A stretch of DNA of 10,204 nucleotides from Nitrososphaerota archaeon (GCA_031282985.1 JAITCR010000179.1:1-10204), one strand, 5' to 3'. Shown: positions 1-6,296, counted from the first letter of the stretch. Translations and numbers: made by a program. The notes: generated from the letters alone by a model not told the origin.

Positions 1-2
1 AT

Positions 3-915
3 AAACGTGCAGACATTATTGCTGCCAAACAACGCAACGAACCAGCAGAACAAATCAAAAAATGGTTCAACATAAGCGAACGCACCATAAGCAGAATATG
101 GAACAAATACCAAAAAACAGGAAACCACAAACCCAAACCCTACACAGGAAGAAAAAGCAAACTCACCAAAGAACAAGACCAACAAATCAAAGATACCATA
201 ACAAAAAACCCCGACATAACCCTACTAGAACTCATCGATAAACTGTCTTTAGACTTAACCGAAGGCGGGCTGTCTTTTCATCTTAAAAAAATGGGTTTGA
301 CTTTTAAAAAAAGACGCTCCATGCAAACGTCCAAAAACGACCCGACGTTGTCAAAGAACGTTCAGAATGGCGTAATTTGCAAAAACCCTAGAGGTTGAAC
401 AGCTTGTCTTCATTGATGAATGTAGCATCAATTTAGCCATGACTCGACTGTATGGTTGGGGTGAACGGCATGTACGTGTGGAGGATTATGTGCCTGATGT
501 ACGTTTTGAGCGTTCGTCTGTTCTTTCGGTGGTGTGTTTGTCAGGCGTTGGGGCTTCTGTATCGTTTAATGAGACTTTGAATGGGGAGCTTTTTGCTTTG
601 TATGTAAAGTATGTTTTAGCGCCTATTTTGAATGCGGGTGATGTGGTGTTGCTTGATAGTTTGTCGTCGCATAAGGCTGAGGGGTTTTGGATTCTATTTA
701 TGAGCGGTGCGTTTGTTTGGTTTTTGCCTGTGTACTCTCCGGATTTTAATCCTATTGAGCTTGTGTGGTCAAAGATGAAAGCGGTTTTAAGAAAGCTTGA
801 GGCCAGAACTACTAAGGATACGAGAAAAGCGTTAAAGAGGGCATCAGATGCAATCACACTTATGGATATTAAAAACTGGTTTTCACACAATGGATATAGG
901 ACAATATCAATTTAA
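3..915 (+). pseudogene. IS630-family (DDE) transposase, 5'-truncated by the window edge and frameshifted twice
   Basis: Transposase of the IS630/Tc1-mariner superfamily, which cuts and pastes DNA at TA dinucleotides. Three reading frames must be joined. Positions 3-398 give a helix-turn-helix part (EQIKKWFNISERTISRIW) and a linker. A short middle frame at about 308-385 gives KKTLHANVQKRPDVVKERSE and then LQK. The frame from 385 gives TLEVEQLVFIDE and the catalytic domain. Both joins need a -1 shift, and both fall in A runs (A7 at 306-312, A5 at 381-385). The catalytic triad is intact: Asp at 415-417 (FIDE), Asp at 655-657 (LLDSLSSHK) and Glu at 757-759 (SPDFNPIELVW), with 33 residues between the second Asp and Glu. 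The family assignment is firm. Whether the breaks are real, sequencing errors or programmed is open. The right terminal repeat should lie just after 915 but cannot be defined without the left end. Confidence 0.85.
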
Positions 916-982
916 GTTGCCATAGTATTAAGGTCTACTGTGTCTATTTTTGTGAAAAGTTACAGTTCTGTATGTAGGTGTT

Positions 983-1000
983 AAGCAAAAGTTTTTAAAC
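983..1000 (+). promoter_or_regulatory. Probable BRE/TATA promoter of the MTHFR-like gene
   Basis: A purine-rich BRE-like stretch (AGCAAAAG) runs into GTTTTTAAAC at 991-1000, about 40 nt before the ATG at 1036. This would place transcription start near 1022. A GAGG Shine-Dalgarno at 1025-1028 sits 7 nt before the ATG. The promoter lies just outside the transposase, so the gene probably does not depend on the insertion element. Assigned by eye. Confidence 0.45.
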
Positions 1001-1035
1001 TCAGTCTCGCCCTACCTTACCAAAGAGGAATTTCC

Positions 1036-1764
1036 ATGAAAATACTAAATGAGTTTGTTCCAACACGTAAATTTTTAAAACTTGCAGATGAATTGAAAGA
1101 TTTAGTTGATGGGTGGAACGTTACCGACAGCGCGGCTGGTTTTCCAGCTCCAAGCGGTGTTGTTGTAAGCTGTCTTCTCAAAGACAAGTACCCTGACAAA
1201 TATGTCTGTCCAATCTTCATTCTACACTATAAAGGTCCAGTTGAAGTTGGAGGATTAGCATTAGCTTCAGATGTTATTGGTCTTGACGGCTTAGCAGTAA
1301 CCATGGGCGATATACCTCACTATGGTGAAGCAATAAAAATGCTTTCATCATCAGAAGCTGCAAGAGATTTCATACGCAATGACGTTAAAACAAAGAAACT
1401 GCCATTAGGCTGTCTCTTATCTGCAAGACAATCTGTTGAATCTGCTATAGAACGCGTTCGTCAACCATGGGATTTTGTTTACTTTATGAGATTAGACGAT
1501 AATTCATTAGAGCAACTTAAGGCAATTTCAGCAGAATGCAAGAAACTAAACAAGCCATTATTTGCATACTTCCTTGTAGGCACAGAGAAGAACAAAGAAA
1601 TCGTTAAAGTAATTGGTTGGCCAGTAACAGCTACTATGGAGCAGGTTGAAGAGAAAGCACAAAAACTTGTCGGTCTCGTTGACGGTATCATTGCAACATG
1701 TGCAGGTGATGCTGAAGGCGACAAATTAATGCTACAGAAACTTCAAAAGTTCCGTACGAAATAA
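1036..1764 (+). CDS. Methylenetetrahydrofolate reductase-like TIM-barrel protein
   Basis: A 242-residue protein resembling the catalytic barrel of methylenetetrahydrofolate reductase (MetF family), a flavoenzyme that reduces methylene- to methyl-tetrahydrofolate; archaeal relatives may use another C1-carrier pterin. The N-terminal NEFVPTRKF (Glu6) matches the family's EFxPP opening with its catalytic Glu. VDGWNVTDSAAGFPAPSG (residues 24-41) matches the strand/loop that reads VxVTDN in relatives. DVIGLDGLAVTMGD (79-92) matches the LG(I)xNVLALTGD strand, with Asp92 in the flavin-binding Asp position. It is shorter than bacterial MetF (about 290 residues) and has no regulatory domain. Cysteines at 46, 58, 126, 168 and 222 form no cluster motif. 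The ATG at 1036 has a GAGG Shine-Dalgarno 7 nt upstream. No C1-pathway partner lies next to it, so the substrate is inferred. Confidence 0.6.
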   Translation: MKILNEFVPTRKFLKLADELKDLVDGWNVTDSAAGFPAPSGVVVSCLLKDKYPDKYVCPIFILHYKGPVEVGGLALASDVIGLDGLAVTMGDIPHYGEAIKMLSSSEAARDFIRNDVKTKKLPLGCLLSARQSVESAIERVRQPWDFVYFMRLDDNSLEQLKAISAECKKLNKPLFAYFLVGTEKNKEIVKVIGWPVTATMEQVEEKAQKLVGLVDGIIATCAGDAEGDKLMLQKLQKFRTK

Positions 1765-1770
1765 ATATTT

Positions 1771-1800
1771 GAGACTTTTGTCTCTTTTTCTTTTTGTTTT
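1771..1800 (+). terminator. Hairpin plus T-tract terminator
   Basis: GAGAC-TTTT-GTCTC (1771-1784) forms a perfect 5-bp stem with a tetraloop, followed by TTTTTCTTTTTGTTTT. It begins 7 nt after the stop codon of the MTHFR-like gene. T tracts alone can end archaeal transcription, so the tail may matter more than the small stem. It separates this gene from cofE. Confidence 0.7.
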
Positions 1801-1891
1801 AGTTTGCTTGTTTTTGTGTAGTTTTGTCTTGTTGGCGGGATAGACTTAAGTTATGGTTGTAATTTAGCAAGTAATATAGGAAAGTTTGTTG

Positions 1892-2653
1892 ATGAACCCT
1901 ATTCAAGTTATTGCTATAGAAGGCTTACCTTTAAGCAAAAAGGATGACAACATAGGACAATTGATAGTGCATGCAACAAAAAAGCAAGAAGTACCGTTGC
2001 AAGAAAGAGATATCATAGTTGTTACACATGTGTTTGTTTCTAAGGCTGAAGGAAATGTTGTCAACCTTGACACTATAGTGCCTTCTGAGCGGGCATTTGA
2101 AATTGCTAAACAAACCAACAAAGAGCCCGCGTTAGTTGAAGTTATACTACAAGAAGCAAAAGAAATCGTTCGAATAGGCCCAAATAGTATAATTACAGAA
2201 ACTAAAAGTGGCACCATAAGTGCCAATTCTGGTGTTGATAGATCAAATGTTTTAGGAGAAAGAAATGTTGTTCCTCTACCGAAAAATCCTAACAGGTCAG
2301 CACAGGACATTAGAACAGAAATTAAACGTTTAACAGGCGTTAATGTTGCGGTTATTATTTCAGATACTCATGGCAGACCATTTAGAATGGGTGAGATAAA
2401 TGTTGCAATCGGTGTTGCAGGAATAAAACCTATACGAGATAGACGTGGTGAAAAAGACCTGTTTGGTTATACATTGCGTGTTAAACAAACAGCCATTGCA
2501 GACGAGCTAGCCTCCACGGCAGAGCTTGTAATGGGGCAGGCTAGTGAAGGCATTCCAGTAGCGGTTATTCGTGGCTACACCGCATATCAAAACGCTGAAA
2601 ATGTGGTCACTACTGAGTTTATAAGATCTAAAGAAAAAGATCTATTTCGGTAA
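1892..2653 (+). CDS. cofE: Coenzyme F420-0:L-glutamate ligase (CofE)
   Basis: A GTP-dependent, cytoplasmic ligase that adds gamma-linked glutamate to F420-0 in the last steps of coenzyme F420 synthesis. The protein has 253 residues, close to the roughly 250 of single-domain archaeal CofE, and lacks the C-terminal nitroreductase-like domain of actinobacterial FbiB. Family motifs in order are IEGLPLSKKDDN (9-20), VVTHVFVSKAEGNVV (43-57), TISANSGVD (108-116), LPKNPNRSAQDIR (129-141) and ISDTHGRPFRMGE (156-168), followed by the DLFGYTLRVKQTAIADELA block (189-207). Asp116 and Asp158 are probable metal-site residues, judged by family pattern. I chose the ATG at 1892 over the in-frame TTGs at 1886 and 1889, because the AGGAAAG at 1878-1884 sits better for it. 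A weak TATA-like stretch lies near 1845-1854. The 59-nt gap to the SCP2 gene has no clear terminator, so the two may be co-transcribed. Confidence 0.95.
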   Translation: MNPIQVIAIEGLPLSKKDDNIGQLIVHATKKQEVPLQERDIIVVTHVFVSKAEGNVVNLDTIVPSERAFEIAKQTNKEPALVEVILQEAKEIVRIGPNSIITETKSGTISANSGVDRSNVLGERNVVPLPKNPNRSAQDIRTEIKRLTGVNVAVIISDTHGRPFRMGEINVAIGVAGIKPIRDRRGEKDLFGYTLRVKQTAIADELASTAELVMGQASEGIPVAVIRGYTAYQNAENVVTTEFIRSKEKDLFR

Positions 2654-2712
2654 ATAATAGATTAGAAAGGTTGAAAACATCTAAATATTCTATTGGTATT
2701 TAATGGAAAGAC

Positions 2713-3042
2713 ATGGAAATAAAGACGTCACAGGAATTTTTTGAAAACATCCTACCAAGCAGATTCAAGCCAGAAAAAGCAAAAGACATACAGATTACAA
2801 TTCAGGTGACTTTGACAGGTAACAATCCTATTGATTGGATAATAACAATTGGAGGTCAAAAAATTCAAGCCATACAAGGAACAGTTACAGAACCAACTAT
2901 AGCTTTGAAAACGTCAGAGAACAGTTTTTTAGAGTTAGTAAACGGTAAAATGAGCATAGAAAACGCGTTCTTTAGTGGTAAAATTAACTTTAAAGGTGAC
3001 ATTACAACTGCTTTAAAATTGAAAGATGCAGGTTTCCTATAA
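2713..3042 (+). CDS. Single-domain SCP2 (sterol carrier protein 2-like) lipid-binding protein
   Basis: 109 residues that fit one SCP2 fold. SCP2 domains bind lipids or acyl chains in a hydrophobic tunnel and have no catalytic residues. The start QEFFENILPSRFKPEKAKDI is typical of the first helix and linker. Alternating strands follow (ITIQVTLTG, DWIITIGGQKIQAIQG), then TVTEPTIALKTSENSFLELV (58-77), the conserved P-T-x-x-x-K-x-S-x-x-x-F/L-x-x-L core, and the closing helix MSIENAFFSGKINFKGDI (85-102). No signal peptide or membrane segment is present, so it is cytosolic. It follows cofE by 59 nt and probably shares its transcript. The natural ligand and role in archaea are unknown. The Shine-Dalgarno is weak (GGAAAG at 2705-2710, very close to the ATG), so the start is slightly uncertain, but no better one exists. 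Confidence 0.8.
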   Translation: MEIKTSQEFFENILPSRFKPEKAKDIQITIQVTLTGNNPIDWIITIGGQKIQAIQGTVTEPTIALKTSENSFLELVNGKMSIENAFFSGKINFKGDITTALKLKDAGFL

Positions 3043-3124
3043 GAGCACGTATACGGTTATTCCAATTTTTCGCTATGTATTTATTTCAAGTTTTCTCTAC
3101 ATGCAGTATAGGAGATAAAGAGTT

Positions 3125-4087
3125 ATGCCTAAAGGTGAACACAAAATTCCAGTTAAAGATTACGAGTTTAACAAAGACATGTCAGTTAATGAGTTAGTTA
3201 TGCAAATGGATGCTGCATGGGGTTTCACAGCAGGCAAACTCGCGACAGGCATCGATATTATGGAAGACATGTTAAAAAGTAAAGACTGCGTCAAATTTCT
3301 TTCTTTTCCAGCAGACATATGCGCTACAGGCACACGTGGTGTCATTAAAGAAATGGTAAAACGCAAAATGGTTGACATCATAATAACCACCTGTGGCACG
3401 TTAGATCATGACATCGCCCGATGCTATCGTGACTACTATAAAGGTAGTTTCAACATGAATGATACCAAACTCCATCAAGAAGGCGTTAATCGTTTAGGCA
3501 ATGTGCTTGTACCCAACGGTAGCTATGGAACAGTTATTGAAAAACAAATCATCAACATGCTTGAAGCACTCTACAAAGAAGGCAAAAAAGAGTTCGGCAC
3601 AACAGAGCTATGTCGAGAAATAGGCCTACGCTGTTGCAACGAAAATTCAATTCTATACTGGGCAGCTAAAAACAACATACCTATATTTGTTCCAGGCATA
3701 ACAGACGGCTCAGTAGGTTATCAACTCTGGTTCTTTAGTCAAGATCACAAAGACTTTCGCATCAACCTCTTAAAAGATGAAGATGACTTAAACAATATTG
3801 TATTTGACGCGAAAAAATCTGGCGCACTAATTGTTGGCGGAGGCATTAGTAAACATCATACGATATGGTGGAATCAATTTAAAGACGGCTTAGACTATGT
3901 CGTTTACATCAGCACCGCAGTAGAATGGGATGGAAGTCTTAGCGGCGCAAGACCACGCGAGGCAGTAAGTTGGGGAAAAATCAGCGAAAAAGCCAAACGC
4001 ATAATGATTGAAGGCGACGCAACAATATTAATGCCTATAATGATGAGTTCACTAATAGAGCGCGCAAACAAAAAAACAAAAAATTAA
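3125..4087 (+). CDS. dys: Deoxyhypusine synthase, eukaryote/archaea type
   Basis: NAD-dependent enzyme that moves the butylamine part of spermidine onto one lysine of initiation factor aIF5A, the first step of hypusine formation. The 320 residues align with human DHS without gaps over the C-terminal half. Residues 84-101 (DIIITTCGTLDHDIARCY) and GVNRLGNVLVPNGSYG (120-135) are family blocks, followed by GITDGSVGYQ (191-200), VGGGISKHH (237-245), VEWDGSLSG (266-274) and REAVSWGKI (278-286). Lys285 matches the catalytic Lys329 of human DHS, His244 matches His288, and Glu279 and Trp283 match Glu323 and Trp327. The human spermidine-binding Asp243 and Asp316 positions hold Tyr199 and Leu272 here; this may be normal for archaeal forms. 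The ATG at 3125 has GGAG at 3111-3114. It has its own 82-nt leader and a hairpin at its stop codon, so it is probably monocistronic. Confidence 0.92.
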   Translation: MPKGEHKIPVKDYEFNKDMSVNELVMQMDAAWGFTAGKLATGIDIMEDMLKSKDCVKFLSFPADICATGTRGVIKEMVKRKMVDIIITTCGTLDHDIARCYRDYYKGSFNMNDTKLHQEGVNRLGNVLVPNGSYGTVIEKQIINMLEALYKEGKKEFGTTELCREIGLRCCNENSILYWAAKNNIPIFVPGITDGSVGYQLWFFSQDHKDFRINLLKDEDDLNNIVFDAKKSGALIVGGGISKHHTIWWNQFKDGLDYVVYISTAVEWDGSLSGARPREAVSWGKISEKAKRIMIEGDATILMPIMMSSLIERANKKTKN

Positions 4088-4115
4088 CACACTATTCCAA
4101 CAATTTTTGTGTTAA
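4084..4115 (+). terminator. 8-bp inverted repeat overlapping the dys stop codon
   Basis: TTAACACA (4084-4091) and TGTGTTAA (4108-4115) are perfect inverted copies separated by 16 nt. The left arm contains the TAA stop codon. Short T runs follow (TTCTTTTGTT at 4120-4129). It could end transcription or protect the 3' end of the dys mRNA; the loop is larger than in a typical terminator. Confidence 0.5.
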
Positions 4116-4139
4116 ACAATTCTTTTGTTAAAAGGCAAC

Positions 4140-4150
4140 TTAAATATAAT
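4140..4150 (+). promoter_or_regulatory. TATA box of the 4179/4380 locus
   Basis: TTAAATATAAT is the best TATA-like sequence in this 292-nt gap and follows a BRE-like GGCAAC. It would start transcription near 4171. That is just before the ATG of the broken mini-frame (4179) and about 200 nt before the intact exoprotein gene (4380), so the exoprotein gene would have a long leader unless it has a second promoter. Confidence 0.5.
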
Positions 4151-4178
4151 ACACCACTATAACAAGTAAGGTTTTACA

Positions 4179-4283
4179 ATGCGTAAATAATTGTGGTTGC
4201 TACTCACGGTGTGTGCATTAGTAGTAATTATTATTGCCTCGCCATTTGTGTGTAATCTACCAAACTGTCAAAATTATAATTAA
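4179..4283 (+). pseudogene. Small membrane-peptide reading frame stopped at codon 4
   Basis: An ATG at 4179 lies 7 nt after a TAAGG Shine-Dalgarno (4167-4171) and about 34 nt after a good TATA box, so it has a complete gene start. It reads Met-Arg-Lys and then TAA (4188-4190). The same frame continues as LWLLLTVCALVVIIIASPFV, then CNLPNCQNYN and a stop at 4281-4283. The continuation is a hydrophobic helix preceded by a basic start, like a signal peptide or membrane anchor, with two cysteines after it. The helix resembles the anchor of the gene at 4380 (both contain LLTVC, and the DNA shares ACGGTGTGTG). A nonsense-mutated small gene or a partial duplicate is the simplest reading. Initiation at the TTG at 4191 is possible but poorly spaced from the Shine-Dalgarno. 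Confidence 0.4.
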
Positions 4284-4299
4284 TAGAAAAAGTGTCAGT

Positions 4300-4331
4300 C
4301 TAACATGTAGTAAAAGTTGTTCTGATGTTAG
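4300..4331. repeat. Inverted repeat CTAACAT/ATGTTAG
   Basis: CTAACAT (4300-4306) and ATGTTAG (4325-4331) are perfect 7-bp inverted copies with an 18-nt spacer, 49 nt before the exoprotein ATG. This could be an operator or an mRNA leader hairpin. Nothing further supports either role. Confidence 0.3.
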
Positions 4332-4379
4332 GATAAAATAAACTTGTACTATTACCCTGATGTATGGAGGAAAAAGTGT

Positions 4380-5138
4380 ATGCCACAAAAGAACAAAAAA
4401 ATGGTCATACTGCTTACGGTGTGTGTAACAGTGATAGTTACCATTTCATTGTTTGCTACAGTTTCATTATTTATCCGAAACGTGTCAACACTATCGGTTA
4501 ACGAGTCAATAATATCGGTAAAAAGTTTGGGTACATCTAATGAAGAGCGTGTGCTTATAGCAGCTGTATATATTGACTACACAGCTATAGCGGCATTAGA
4601 AAGGTTTTATAGCCAAAGTGACCCAGCAGCATACATACATTCAGGAACATATGCATACACGTGGGCTAACTTTATTGACTCAGAGGTTATAGACTACTAT
4701 CAAAATCGGCATGATTATCAGCAAAAACAAAAAGAGTCCAAAAATGTAACTTTTACATATGATGCAAATGTTACACATCTTGAACAGTTACACGTATTCA
4801 ACAGTCCAGGCGGAAACATGACCTATCAAAACGAAGTCATCCCATGGCACAACAACACCGTTGTCTTCTATGACATAGACACTACATTTTTAACAACTGC
4901 TGACTTTATGACACACTATGCACATGCCTTTTATAGAAACCAATCTGAATATCACCAATTACAACCAGAGTTTGACCTGAACTTTTCCAACTGTTACCTC
5001 GTAGAAATGGAACTCAAATACGGCGAATACTATGCCCCATTAGCCTCTTTCTTCGTTAACATTCACCAGATAGTTGTATTTGACCAAAACTTAGTACCTG
5101 TATGGGTTGGTATACGCTCAACACAAGGAATTTCCTAA
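4380..5138 (+). CDS. Membrane-anchored, sequon-rich extracytoplasmic protein of unknown function
   Basis: 252 residues, not recognised as a known family. A basic N-terminus (MPQKNKK) precedes one hydrophobic helix at about residues 8-32 (VILLTVCVTVIVTISLFATV), either an uncleaved anchor or a signal peptide; no lipobox is seen. The remainder is polar and Tyr/Asn/Gln-rich, consistent with a position outside the membrane. It holds eight N-x-S/T glycosylation sequons, at Asn34, 41, 122, 130, 146, 158, 187 and 201. Two cysteines occur, Cys15 inside the helix and Cys205 outside, so no extracellular disulphide within one chain is expected. Segments such as ERVLIAAVYIDYTAIAALER and YLVEMELKYGEYYAPLASFF look like a folded alpha/beta domain. 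I chose the ATG at 4380 because a GGAGG Shine-Dalgarno (4366-4370) precedes it by 9 nt; an in-frame TTG at 4344 lies before that Shine-Dalgarno. The next gene is convergent, so no operon partner indicates a role. Confidence 0.75.
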   Translation: MPQKNKKMVILLTVCVTVIVTISLFATVSLFIRNVSTLSVNESIISVKSLGTSNEERVLIAAVYIDYTAIAALERFYSQSDPAAYIHSGTYAYTWANFIDSEVIDYYQNRHDYQQKQKESKNVTFTYDANVTHLEQLHVFNSPGGNMTYQNEVIPWHNNTVVFYDIDTTFLTTADFMTHYAHAFYRNQSEYHQLQPEFDLNFSNCYLVEMELKYGEYYAPLASFFVNIHQIVVFDQNLVPVWVGIRSTQGIS

Positions 5139-5189
5139 CGCTGCTATGACACAACCAGAATCTATAGAGTTGTAGAGAGATACCTCAGT

Positions 5190-5228
5190 ATAAAATTAAA
5201 AACAGAAAAGAAAGCCTGTTTAGGCTTT
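5190..5228 (-). terminator. Hairpin/T-tract terminator of the second DHS-family gene, between convergent genes
   Basis: AAAGCCT (5211-5217), GTTT and AGGCTTT (5222-5228) form a perfect 7-bp stem with a 4-nt loop that includes the stop codon of the minus-strand gene (5220-5222). Read on the minus strand, the stem is followed by CTTTTCTGTTTTTAATTTT, a strong T-rich tail. On the plus strand the tail is only TTTTGG, so it should mainly serve the minus-strand gene. Confidence 0.7.
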
Positions 5229-6296
5229 TGGCATGTCTTTGAAGATCCAGCTCATGTCTGGACCTTGTCGTTTTTCAGTAACGCGTTCAGATAATGCGTG
5301 GCAAATTAGTGGTAAAGCGATTGTTGCATCGCAGTAGCAGACAGCGCGTGTACCGGTTTGGCTGTTGATTTTGCCCCAGCTTATAGCTTCTTCAAGTGTA
5401 CAGCCGCTTAAGCCGCCCCATTGGGGAGAGTCAGTTGTTATTTGGATTGCGTATTTGTGTGGATAGTAGTATTCTTGCAGACTTTTACGTAGGCCACCTT
5501 GTCTACCTTGGACGCCTTTGTCTTCTGTCATTGGGCTAACGGAGATAGCGATTAGTTGTGTTAGATCTTTTGGAACACCTCCACCTATGTAGACGACACC
5601 AACATCTTTGGTTTTAGTACCAATTTGGACGAAATGGTCAAATTCTTTGACACTGTCAATATGAACGTTGTGTCCTTGGTTTTTAGCTAAGAGAAAAGTT
5701 TCGCCATAGGCACTATCCACCATAGCGGGACTGAATATGGGTACACCATGTTTTGCTGCTACGGCAGTGATAGCTGGAATATTTTTTGCATCGAGATATT
5801 TACCTAAACCATTGAGAAATTCTGCTGAGGTATAGTAATAATCTTCTTTACATGTCATGACGTAGTCAGTTACGACTTCTTCCATTTTGCGGTAGTCAGT
5901 TTCTTTTCCATAAACATCATAATACCTGTTTACGTCGTCAGCTAAGAGTTGCTCATCGTTTGCCATGTGACTACCTTGCCAGTAACCAAAGCCCATAGCA
6001 TCAACAATGTCCTCTGAAACGTTTGCTCCTGTTGACACCAGAACATCAATAAATCGATTTTCAATAAGCCAGTTGATGATTGTCCATTGACCTGCGGTAC
6101 TCATTGAGCCAGCAAACCCCAGAGCTATTACCGTGTCTTTTTCTTTTATCATGTTCTCCCATATGTCAACAGCTTCGCCTAATTTACGACCTTGATATGC
6201 AGTTCTACCCATTTCTTTTAGTAACTGTGAGATTGATTTCTGTTTTGTAACCTTGATAGGTTCAAGTTTTTTTTGGAAGTATGAATCGTTACTCAT
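5220..6296 (-). CDS. Deoxyhypusine synthase-family protein, divergent DHS-like type
   Basis: 358 residues of the deoxyhypusine synthase family, but of the DHS-like branch widespread in bacteria and some archaea and clearly different from the dys product at 3125. Blocks include YQGRKLGEAVDIWENMI (34-50), GFAGSMSTAGQW (60-71), VLVSTGANVSEDIVDAMG (85-102), GVPIFSPAMVDSAYGE (184-199) and LEEAISWGKI (301-310). Lys309 matches the covalent catalytic Lys of human DHS, with Glu303 and Trp307 also kept. The human His288 position reads GGGVPKDL (238-245), with Asp244 instead of His, and about 24 extra residues separate it from the Lys. NAD-dependent spermidine chemistry is likely, but product and acceptor are uncertain: deoxyhypusine, homospermidine or another polyamine. 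I chose the ATG at 6296 because GGTG (6304-6307) precedes it by 7 nt; a 23-residue in-frame extension to 6365 lacks family similarity. A TATA-like AAATATTA lies at about 6328-6335. Confidence 0.85.
   Translation of the reverse strand: MSNDSYFQKKLEPIKVTKQKSISQLLKEMGRTAYQGRKLGEAVDIWENMIKEKDTVIALGFAGSMSTAGQWTIINWLIENRFIDVLVSTGANVSEDIVDAMGFGYWQGSHMANDEQLLADDVNRYYDVYGKETDYRKMEEVVTDYVMTCKEDYYYTSAEFLNGLGKYLDAKNIPAITAVAAKHGVPIFSPAMVDSAYGETFLLAKNQGHNVHIDSVKEFDHFVQIGTKTKDVGVVYIGGGVPKDLTQLIAISVSPMTEDKGVQGRQGGLRKSLQEYYYPHKYAIQITTDSPQWGGLSGCTLEEAISWGKINSQTGTRAVCYCDATIALPLICHALSERVTEKRQGPDMSWIFKDMPKA

Noticed and set aside
486..890. Long minus-strand open frame opposite the transposase
   Set aside because: It is the antisense shadow of a well-recognised catalytic domain and has no family features or upstream signals.
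439..915. Transposase catalytic part as an independent gene starting at the ATG at 439
   Set aside because: The first catalytic Asp (415-417) lies upstream of that ATG, so a protein starting there could not be active; the frame clearly continues 5'.
1903..2310. Minus-strand frames opposite cofE
   Set aside because: cofE has clear family motifs over its whole length; the opposite frames are Ser/Thr/Cys-rich shadows.
4088..4379. Box C/D-type guide RNA or riboswitch in the gap before the exoprotein gene
   Set aside because: TGATG-like words occur, but no paired C and D boxes with proper spacing and no known riboswitch core could be found.
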